64,000 nt of DNA from Ensifer sp. Root278 (GTDB taxonomy: Bacteria > Pseudomonadota > Alphaproteobacteria > Rhizobiales > Rhizobiaceae). Location of the stretch: NCBI RefSeq assembly GCF_001429285.1, contig NZ_LMJJ01000012.1, positions 310,530 through 374,529 of the forward strand, written 5' to 3'. This document shows, piece by piece, positions 57,992-64,000 of this stretch. The notes beneath the pieces are model-generated. The model ran no database searches. It was given only the letters and a program-made list of their open reading frames with translations, and was not told the origin of the DNA. The number at the start of each line of letters is the position of its first letter. The first letter of the stretch is position 1. Position numbers and translations under genes: made by a program.

Positions 57992-59587
57992 TTACTCGGT
58001 GATGTCCACGCCGTCGAAGGCAAAATCGCCGAGCGGGCTCTGAACGAAGCCCTCGACATTCTTGCGCATCGGCACGACGGAGAGCGAGTGGTCGATCGTC
58101 GCCCACGGCGCCTCGCGCTTGAAGACGGCCTGGGCCTCTTCGTAGAGCTTGGTGCGCTCGGCGATATCCGAGGTTTCCTTCGCCTTCTTCACGAGGGTGT
58201 CGAATTCCTGGTTGCACCACTGCGCACGGTTGTTGCCGCCGACAGCATTGCAGCCGAGAAGCGTGTCGAGGAAGTTGTCCGGGTCGCCGTTGTCGCCGGT
58301 CCAGCCGAGGATGACGGCACCGTCACGATCCTTCGCCTTGGACTTGTCGAGGTATTCGGCCCATTCGTAAGAGACGATCTCGACCTTGACGCCGACCTTG
58401 GCGAAGTCCGACTGCATCAGTTCAGCTGCGCGGCGAGCGTTCAGCATGTACGGACGCGAAACCGGCATTGCCCAGAGCTTCATCGACAGGTCCTTGACGC
58501 CTGCGTCCTCGAGCATCTTCTTGGCTGCTTCCGGCTCGTAGGTGTCGTCTTCAAGCTTGTCGTTGTAGGACCACATCGTCGGCGGGATCGGGTTGACGGC
58601 CGGCTGGGCAGCGCCCTGGAAGACGGCGTCGACGATTGCCTGCTTGTTGATCGCCTTGTTCAGCGCCTTGCGCACTTCCGGCTTGTCGAACGGAGCCTGG
58701 GTCGTGTTGTAGGCGAGGTAGGCGACGTTGAGGCCGGCCTGTTCCATGACCTTCAGGTTCGGGTCAGCCTTCATCTTTTCGACGTCGGCAGCGTTCGGAT
58801 ACGGCATCAGGTGGCATTCGCCGGCCTGGAGCTTCTGGAAGCGAACCGAAGCGTCGGTGGTGATTGCGAAGACAAGGTCGTCGATCTTCTGCTTGCCGCC
58901 CCAGTAGTCCGGGTTCGCCTTGTAGCGGATGACAGCATCCTGCTGGTACGCGACGAAGGCGAACGGACCGGTGCCGAGCGGCATCTGGTTCATCTGCTCC
59001 ATCTTGCCGTCAGCCTGCAGCTTGTCGGCATATTCCTTCGACAGGATCGAAGCGAACGGCATCGCGATATTGGCGAGGAACGGAGCTTCCTTGCGCGTCA
59101 GGGTGAACTTGACGGTCAGGTCGTCAACCTTTTCGACCGACTTGATGACTTCCGGGAAGCCCATGCCGGCTGCGTATTCCCACGAAGCGCCGGTGATGTA
59201 CTTGTTCCACGGATTGTCGGCCTTCAGCTGGCGCTCGTAGGAGAACACCACGTCGTCGGCGGTCAGCTCGCGGGTCGGCGTGAAGAACTCGGTCGTCTGG
59301 AACTTGACGCCCGGACGCAGCTTGAACGTGTATACGAGACCGTCGTCGGAAATCGTCCAGCTCTCGGCAAGGCCCGGCTCGACTTCGGTCGTGCCCTTCT
59401 TGAACTCGAGCAGGCGGTTGTAGACCGTGTGTGCCGCCGCGTCGAACGTCGTGCCGGCGGTATACAGGCCCGGGTCAAAACCCTCAGGCGAACCTTCCGA
59501 GCAATAGACGAACGTCTTCGACCAGGCAGAGCCGGCCATCAGCGTGGCAAGCGCCGTCGCTGCAAACAGAGTAGTGAGCTTTTTCAT
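57992..59587 (-). CDS. dppA: Dipeptide-binding periplasmic protein DppA
   Basis: A 531-residue solute-binding protein of the SBP_bac_5 family with a signal peptide (MKKLTTLFAATALATLMAGSAWS, cut at about residue 23). The family opening FVYCSEGSPEGFDPGLYTAGT is followed by ELTADDVVFSYERQL and the YNTTQAPFDKPEVRKALNKAI motif. It captures peptides or related substrates in the periplasm for DppBCDF. It is first in the operon. The upstream spacer of 650 bp should carry its promoter. Confidence 0.95.
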   Translation of the reverse strand: MKKLTTLFAATALATLMAGSAWSKTFVYCSEGSPEGFDPGLYTAGTTFDAAAHTVYNRLLEFKKGTTEVEPGLAESWTISDDGLVYTFKLRPGVKFQTTEFFTPTRELTADDVVFSYERQLKADNPWNKYITGASWEYAAGMGFPEVIKSVEKVDDLTVKFTLTRKEAPFLANIAMPFASILSKEYADKLQADGKMEQMNQMPLGTGPFAFVAYQQDAVIRYKANPDYWGGKQKIDDLVFAITTDASVRFQKLQAGECHLMPYPNAADVEKMKADPNLKVMEQAGLNVAYLAYNTTQAPFDKPEVRKALNKAINKQAIVDAVFQGAAQPAVNPIPPTMWSYNDKLEDDTYEPEAAKKMLEDAGVKDLSMKLWAMPVSRPYMLNARRAAELMQSDFAKVGVKVEIVSYEWAEYLDKSKAKDRDGAVILGWTGDNGDPDNFLDTLLGCNAVGGNNRAQWCNQEFDTLVKKAKETSDIAERTKLYEEAQAVFKREAPWATIDHSLSVVPMRKNVEGFVQSPLGDFAFDGVDITE

Positions 59588-60236
59588 GAGCTTTGCTTCC
59601 CAGATTTGTTTTTGTTCTCGTGTTTTCCTGACGCGGAATGCCGTTGCCCCCCGGTCAAGGCCGGATGGAACGACATTTGGCGTCGCATTGCAATAAGTCG
59701 CCGCATAAATTTGTCTATGCGAAAAATTCGCCCGCAGGTAGAGCCGGGATCTCTGTCCACTGTTTTAGAATCGACTGACGAATCAATGCAGCGCGACACC
59801 TTCGAACCAAGGCTTCCCGGCTGTTTCCGCAGGGTTTACAACGTGCCTTGTTCGTCCCTCCACCGGGGCTAGTCTCGCCCCGGATGCCCGCCTTTATTCT
59901 AGCGCGAACGGCGGGCCTGCGGAATACACGATCATCCGCCTCACGAGAGTGAGATTCGGTACCGACAGGTTTCCGTCAATCCCAAGATACTATGGTAGAA
60001 ATCACCAACAGGATTGTGCAATAGAATGTATACAAAACTCGGGGGAGACAATCGACGTGCCCAGACGTCCTTGGGAGGGACCGGCAGCCGCCTTTTACAG
60101 TTTGCCGTCTTTCGGCAGGTTTGCCGAGGGACGGGCATGATGCTTGCTGCCAGCAATGCCGGCGCCGATCTTTGCCGGTTGATCGCTCCGGCGCGCCGGA
60201 TAGACTGCCGCGCGACGACAAGGGGATAGCCATTCC
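59588..60236. other. Long intergenic region between dppA and the luxR-type gene
   Basis: About 650 bases between divergent genes. I find no convincing gene. The left part contains the dppA promoter region and the segment 59940-60060 is comparatively AT-rich. A short hairpin TGCCG/CGGCA occurs near 60103-60118. The size allows for complex regulation or an undetected small gene or RNA. Confidence 0.5.
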
Positions 60237-60950
60237 GTGGCGGCTTTGCTGGAAAATCACAGGCGATACGATCTTCGCGACGAACTTGAGAAAGCGCTGA
60301 ACCGCGTAGACTTCTTCCGCATCTTCCACACGATGGCGCTCAGGTTCGGCTTCAGCCATTTCGGCATTCTTCAGCTCGGCAACGAGAACGACGCGTGCAT
60401 GCTGTCCACCCGCCTGGTGCTGCATGATCTTCCCTCCGGGCTTGCCGAGGAATACGACAAGCGCCACCGCTTCGGTGACTCCCTCTTCTACAAGACGCTG
60501 CACCGGTCGGCGATTTCCTCCGTCTGGCGGACGGACGACCCGGGCTGCGACACCAGCCAGAATTTGCTCGTGCAGCTCGGTTTCGAGCTGCTGCTCAGCG
60601 TGCCCGTGCATGCGGCTGCCACCGGCGCGCGCTACGCCGTTCTCTTTCTCGGTGATGGCGATGACATCGGCCGCACCGAGCATGTCGAAGTCGCCTATGA
60701 CGCGGTCTCAGCCTTCGACTACTTCTATCGCATCGCGCTGGCCAACAAGACCGGCATGGGCCTAACGCCGCGGGAGACCGAAATTCTCAAGTGGATCTCG
60801 CACGGGAAGACGGCAAGCGAGATCGCTCTCATCGTTTCCGTGTCGGAGCACACCGTGAATTCCCACACCGCAACGATCCTGAAGAAGCTTGATGTCGTCA
60901 ACCGCACCCAGATGGTGGCGAAGGCGATCCGAGAACAGATCATCCAGTGA
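60237..60950 (+). CDS. LuxR-family regulator with autoinducer-binding-like domain
   Basis: A 237-residue protein with a GTG start and AAGGGGA ten bases before it. The C-terminal helix-turn-helix is clear (LTPRETEILKWISHGKTASEIA, then SVSEHTVNSHTATILKKL, about 165-210). The N-terminal domain resembles the acyl-homoserine-lactone-binding fold, including a FGDSLFYKTLHRSAISSVW stretch in which the Asp and Trp may correspond to ligand-contact residues of TraR, but several usual aromatic residues are missing. There is no synthase gene nearby, so it would be a LuxR solo. A receiver protein gene follows 73 bp downstream. Confidence 0.88.
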   Translation: MAALLENHRRYDLRDELEKALNRVDFFRIFHTMALRFGFSHFGILQLGNENDACMLSTRLVLHDLPSGLAEEYDKRHRFGDSLFYKTLHRSAISSVWRTDDPGCDTSQNLLVQLGFELLLSVPVHAAATGARYAVLFLGDGDDIGRTEHVEVAYDAVSAFDYFYRIALANKTGMGLTPRETEILKWISHGKTASEIALIVSVSEHTVNSHTATILKKLDVVNRTQMVAKAIREQIIQ

Positions 60951-61023
60951 CAGCCGATGCGTGGTATCCCACTACACCACGCCCAACGAACAGGACGCCT
61001 GCAAATCAGCAAGGGTATCGGTC

Positions 61024-61413
61024 ATGACGCGAAAAGCTCACATCCTGCTCGTTGACGACGATCCGACTGAAAACCTGATCCTGCGCGCCTTGATCCGCAA
61101 GGTGAGCAATATCGAGATCGAGCTGCATTACTGCCAGACGATGGAGGGCGCGCTGGAGTTCCTGCGCTCGGGCAAGCCGGTGTCGATGATCCTCCTGGAC
61201 AACCGACTTCAGCCGCAGCGCGATTTCCGCGAGACCGTGCCGGCGCTTCGGCACCAGGGTTACATCGGGCCGATCGGGGTGATTTCGGCGTCGCTCGCCG
61301 ATCCCTACTTTCAGAATCTGGAGGAGTATGGTGCCGACTTCCGCATCGACAAGGCGGAAATCGACCCGACCGCGATCGATTTCATATTGCGGGAATATCT
61401 GCCGCAGGGGTGA
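61024..61413 (+). CDS. Single-domain response regulator
   Basis: A 129-residue protein consisting only of a receiver domain. The acidic pair is in ILLVDDDP (residues 7-14), the phosphorylated Asp is Asp 59 in MILLDNRLQ, the switch Ser is in IGVISASLAD, and the Lys is in FRIDKAE. There is no output domain, so it must act by protein contact, like CheY or a phosphorelay shuttle. It lies just downstream of the LuxR-type gene; no histidine kinase is nearby. The ATG at 61024 was chosen over the longer frame from 60889, which overlaps the LuxR gene. Confidence 0.88.
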   Translation: MTRKAHILLVDDDPTENLILRALIRKVSNIEIELHYCQTMEGALEFLRSGKPVSMILLDNRLQPQRDFRETVPALRHQGYIGPIGVISASLADPYFQNLEEYGADFRIDKAEIDPTAIDFILREYLPQG

Positions 61414-61429
61414 ACCCAGCGAAGCTCCG

Positions 61430-61536
61430 CTACAGCGCCGCGCGTTCTATCAGACGCGCAAAGGTCGCTGTAGCACTTTGATTTGCTGCATATCTTTGTC
61501 CTTAAAACGAGGTCGATTTAAGGTGACATGCAGTAG
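61430..61536. repeat. RIME1-like rhizobial intergenic mosaic element
   Basis: About 107 bp with two palindromes. The first has outer arms CTACAGCG (61430-61437) and CGCTGTAG (61466-61473) with inner GCGCGT/ACGCGC. The second has CTGCAT (61486-61491)/ATGCAG (61528-61533) and inner CCTTAAA (61500-61506)/TTTAAGG (61517-61523). Size, two-palindrome structure and sequence agree with what I recall of the RIME1 family, scattered in rhizobial genomes. It separates the receiver gene from the convergent rirA gene and may act as a terminator. Confidence 0.85.
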
Positions 61537-61547
61537 GCCCTGGATCG

Positions 61548-62012
61548 TCAGGCAGCCGTGGTCTGCGGACGCTTCGTTTCTTCGAGACCGAGCAGGAAGT
61601 TGATCTGGGGACGCGCCTTGACGAGGTCGTCGATCGTGTAGCCCTGAAGCACCTCAAAGAAGGCGTTGAGCGCCTTGCGGAGCGCCGAATTGAGGCCACA
61701 GCTATCGACGAGCGGACAGTCGATCTCGCCGGCCTCGAAGCATTCCGCCATGGCGAAGCTGTCTTCCGTTACCTTGACGACATCGAACAGGGTGATGGCG
61801 GATGCGGGCTTCGGCAGGCGCACGCCGCCATTGCGGCCGCGGACGGTCTCGACAAGGCCGGCCTTGGTCAGCGGCTGCAGGATCTTGAAGAGAAACAACT
61901 CGGAAACGCCATAGGCCCTGGCGATTTCGGGAATGCGGCTGAGCTTTTCTCCGTTGGCGGCGCAGTACATCAACATGCGAACCGCGTAGTTCGTTTGTTT
62001 CGTCAGACGCAT
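61548..62012 (-). CDS. rirA: Rhizobial iron regulator RirA (Rrf2 family)
   Basis: A 154-residue Rrf2-type regulator. The winged helix-turn-helix starts MRLTKQTNYAVRMLMYC. The iron-sulphur cluster ligands are Cys 91, Cys 99 and Cys 105 in a CFEAGEIDCPLVDSCG segment. With its cluster, RirA represses iron uptake genes when iron is sufficient and replaces Fur in rhizobia. The ATG at 62012 was preferred because GGAG lies seven bases upstream; the ATG one codon earlier is too close. It is divergent from fbpA, which it probably controls. Confidence 0.95.
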   Translation of the reverse strand: MRLTKQTNYAVRMLMYCAANGEKLSRIPEIARAYGVSELFLFKILQPLTKAGLVETVRGRNGGVRLPKPASAITLFDVVKVTEDSFAMAECFEAGEIDCPLVDSCGLNSALRKALNAFFEVLQGYTIDDLVKARPQINFLLGLEETKRPQTTAA

Positions 62013-62206
62013 CATTCACTCCGGCATTCGAGAGGTTCACGAGTTCATCATATAGGACGGATCGTAGTTTGGAACAATTCCAAAAAGCTCGAAAATTCAC
62101 TTCTTGTTGAGTGTTAACCGTTTCCCGATTGACTGTTCTGGGCGCTGAGGTCAAGAAAGATGAGCATTTTTGTTAACTTAGCTCAAACAAGAAAATGGAG
62201 GAAGCG

Positions 62207-63247
62207 ATGTCCGTTTCAAGAGCAGCGATGGGCGTTTTGTCCCTGACGGCAACCCTGCTTACAACGAGCGCCGCCTGGGCCGACGGTGAGGTCAATATCT
62301 ATTCCTACCGGCAGCCCGATCTGATCAAGCCGCTGCTCGACGCCTTCACCAAGGAAACCGGCATCACCACCAACGTGCTCTTCCTCGACAAGGGCCTCGT
62401 CGAGCGCATCCAGGCCGAAGGCGCCAACTCGCCGGCCGACGTGATCCTGACGGTCGACATCAGCCGCCTGACCGAAGCCAAGGACGCAGGCGTCACCCAG
62501 CCGGTCGTCAACGAGACGATCAGCAAGGACATCCCGGCACATTTCCGCGATCCTGACGGCAACTGGTTCGGCCTCACCACGCGCGGCCGCGTCGTCTACG
62601 CTTCCAAGGACCGCGTCGCCCAGGACGACATCACCTATGAAGAACTTGCCGATCCGAAGTGGAAGGGCAAGATCTGCACCCGCGACGGCCAGCACTCCTA
62701 CAACATCGGCCTGTTCGCCTCGATGATCGCCCACCATGGCGAAGCCGAAACCGAGAAGTGGCTGACGGGCCTCAAGAACAATCTCGCCAAAAAGCCCGAC
62801 GGCGGCGACCGCGACCAGGCCAAAGCGATTCTCGCCGGCGAATGCGACCTCGCACTCGGCAACACCTACTATGTCGGTCTGATGCTGACCAACGAGAAGG
62901 AGCCGGAACAGAAGGATTGGGCTGCCGCCATCAAGGTGCTCTTCCCGAACGCCAAGGACCGCGGCACGCACGTCAACATCTCGGGCATGGCACTCGCCAA
63001 GAACGCCCCGAACAAGGACAACGCGCTGAAGCTGATGGAATTCCTGTCGGAAGGCGAAGCCCAGAAGATCTACGCCGAGCAGGTCTACGAATATCCGGTT
63101 CTTCCGGGCGCCGAGCCGTCAGACGTCGTGAAGTCCTTCGGCACGATCAAGCCGGACGAATTGCCTCTCGCCGACATCGCCGCCAACCGCAAGAAGGCAT
63201 CGGAACTGGTCGACAAGGTCGGCTACAACGACGGCCCGCAGGACTGA
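62207..63247 (+). CDS. fbpA: Ferric iron ABC transporter substrate-binding protein
   Basis: A 346-residue periplasmic iron-binding protein with a signal peptide (MSVSRAAMGVLSLTATLL, ending AAWADG, about residue 26). The opening NIYSYRQPDLIKPLLDAFTKETGI is typical of the AfuA/FbpA/FutA group, with the TYYVGLML and GTHVNISGMAL segments that line the iron site (paired tyrosines near EYPV and TYY). GGAGGAAG precedes the ATG at 62207, so this start was chosen over 62195. No permease or ATPase gene follows, so it must work with components encoded elsewhere. RirA is encoded divergently. Confidence 0.93.
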   Translation: MSVSRAAMGVLSLTATLLTTSAAWADGEVNIYSYRQPDLIKPLLDAFTKETGITTNVLFLDKGLVERIQAEGANSPADVILTVDISRLTEAKDAGVTQPVVNETISKDIPAHFRDPDGNWFGLTTRGRVVYASKDRVAQDDITYEELADPKWKGKICTRDGQHSYNIGLFASMIAHHGEAETEKWLTGLKNNLAKKPDGGDRDQAKAILAGECDLALGNTYYVGLMLTNEKEPEQKDWAAAIKVLFPNAKDRGTHVNISGMALAKNAPNKDNALKLMEFLSEGEAQKIYAEQVYEYPVLPGAEPSDVVKSFGTIKPDELPLADIAANRKKASELVDKVGYNDGPQD

Positions 63248-63271
63248 TCGCGAACCGAACTCGCGTTACGG

Positions 63272-63300
63272 ACAGCGGGCCTCGGCCCGCTGTTTTCGTT
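63272..63300 (+). terminator. Rho-independent terminator after fbpA
   Basis: ACAGCGGGCC (63272-63281) and GGCCCGCTGT (63284-63293) form a tight hairpin, followed by TTTCGTTT. It begins 25 bp after the fbpA stop codon. Confidence 0.88.
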
Positions 63301-63330
63301 TCAGGTCGCTGGACGGCAAGAACCGCAGGC

Positions 63331-64000
63331 TCATTGGGCCCCGGCACGCAACTGGGCAGCATAGTCGAGGATTGCCTTGCGACGCTCGGGCGTGCCGGGA
63401 TGGGTCGACAGGATGCTGGTGTCGCCGTGGTCATCGAGCTTGTCTTCGAGCAGATCAAAGAAGCGGGCGATCGCCGTCGAATCCCTGCCGGCCTTCTGCA
63501 TCAACTCGACCGAGTGCCTGTCCGCAGCACTTTCCGCGCCGCGTGAGTAGGACAACGTCAAAAGACCGGCGCCCTGTACCAGAATGTCTTCAGCACCGGA
63601 CCCGATGTCGCCGCCGATCATCATGATCAGCCCGGCGACGCCGGCGGCACGGTAGATCTGCCGCAGGCTATGCTCGAGCTCGACGTGACCGATCTCGTGC
63701 GCCAGCACACCGATGATCATTTCGGTATCGTCGCCGGCAAGCTCGATCAGCTCATCGGTGACAATCAGCGTGCCGTCGGGTAGCGCGAAGGCATTCGGGC
63801 CGATGGTGCCACCCTTGCGGAAGTTGAGCCTATATCCGCCCTCGCCGCGATCGGACTGGCGCGCGATCGCGTTGAACCCGTCACGGATCTTGTTCTGCCG
63901 CTCAGCTGAAAGCGCCGACGTGTCGAGCAGCGTTCGATCCATTGTTTCCAAGGTGCTTGCCGACATGATCTTCGGCACGATCGGCGGCGTCACCAGCACG
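63331..64000 (-). CDS. M48 family zinc metalloprotease, C-terminal part (cut by window edge)
   Basis: About 220 residues are visible; the frame stays open to the window edge, so the N-terminus lies outside. The zinc-binding HEIGH motif is in MIIGVLAHEIGHVELEHS, and the third ligand glutamate is in SRGAESAADRHSVELM. A hydrophobic stretch (AAGVAGLIMMIGG) follows the active site. The C-terminal STHPGTPERRKAILD is typical of HtpX/LoiP-like M48 proteases, which degrade damaged membrane or periplasmic proteins. It is convergent with fbpA. Confidence 0.9.
   Translation of the reverse strand, partial: VLVTPPIVPKIMSASTLETMDRTLLDTSALSAERQNKIRDGFNAIARQSDRGEGGYRLNFRKGGTIGPNAFALPDGTLIVTDELIELAGDDTEMIIGVLAHEIGHVELEHSLRQIYRAAGVAGLIMMIGGDIGSGAEDILVQGAGLLTLSYSRGAESAADRHSVELMQKAGRDSTAIARFFDLLEDKLDDHGDTSILSTHPGTPERRKAILDYAAQLRAGAQ

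Noticed and set aside
57935..59872. Plus-strand open frame of 645 codons opposite dppA
   Set aside because: Antisense to dppA, which has a signal peptide and family motifs; the plus-strand translation has none.

Overview
This window looks like chromosomal DNA of a rhizobial alphaproteobacterium, most likely Ensifer/Sinorhizobium or a close relative. The basis is GC-rich coding sequence, a CIRCE-controlled groESL operon, short-form HisG with HisZ, the iron regulator RirA, the PhyR/NepR general stress pair, a plant-type glutamate-cysteine ligase, and rhizobial palindromic intergenic repeats including a RIME1-like element. The neighbourhoods katA-oxyR, guaB, nepR/phyR and dpp-rirA-fbpA match what I remember of the Sinorhizobium meliloti chromosome; that is memory, not a search. 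I see no prophage, insertion sequence, CRISPR array or plasmid replication module.

Layout. 0-4 kb: the 5' end of ribF, a HAD hydrolase, and groES-groEL behind a probable RpoH promoter and CIRCE. 4-7.4 kb: a small PAS-like protein and an MHYT-PAS-GGDEF-EAL cyclic-di-GMP enzyme. 7.6-14.8 kb: a ferredoxin reductase, a glutathione transferase, the hisS-hisZ-hisG operon, a second copy of the small PAS-like protein, and the DNA repair glycosylase Tag. 15-17 kb: two tandem L,D-transpeptidases. 17-25 kb: glycolate oxidase glcD-glcE-glcF, with a small membrane protein gene inserted, flanked by LysR and GntR regulators and a triple palindromic repeat. 25-30 kb: Nudix hydrolase, Pit phosphate transporter, rsmE and gshA. 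30-37 kb: a redox block with a LysR regulator, catalase katA, oxyR, a dienelactone hydrolase and an alcohol dehydrogenase. 37-47 kb: MAPEG protein, guaB, a damaged metallo-beta-lactamase-fold gene, an MFS exporter, VOC protein, rlmE-ppx, tRNA-Gln(CTG) and gamma-glutamyltransferase. 47-50.8 kb: a decaying accessory stretch in which fragments of two enzymes are joined out of frame, beside small stress-type genes (DUF1328, CsbD, glycine-zipper lipoprotein). 50.8-54 kb: nepR/phyR, an AI-2E family transporter and RidA. 54-59.6 kb: the dppABCDF peptide/haem-type ABC transporter. 60-64 kb: a LuxR-type regulator with an orphan receiver protein, a RIME1-like repeat, rirA divergent from the ferric iron binding protein fbpA, and a truncated M48 protease.

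How the genes work together. Several blocks serve oxidative and iron stress: OxyR with KatA, glutathione synthesis (gshA) and turnover (ggt), glutathione transferase, and RirA with FbpA. PhyR/NepR would couple general stress to an EcfG-type sigma factor encoded elsewhere. GlcDEF makes glyoxylate from glycolate.

The most notable anomalies are the out-of-frame joining of an FAD amine oxidase gene to a fumarylacetoacetase-family gene at about 47.78 kb, a one-base frameshift in the Tat signal of a metallo-hydrolase at 40.15 kb, two free-standing PAS-like paralogs about 9 kb apart, a structured intergenic segment at 30.54-30.70 kb that may be a small RNA, and three tandem 53-bp palindromic repeats at 22.3 kb. 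No clearly new multi-gene system was found; the PAS-like pair and the LuxR/receiver cassette are the best candidates for undescribed signalling.
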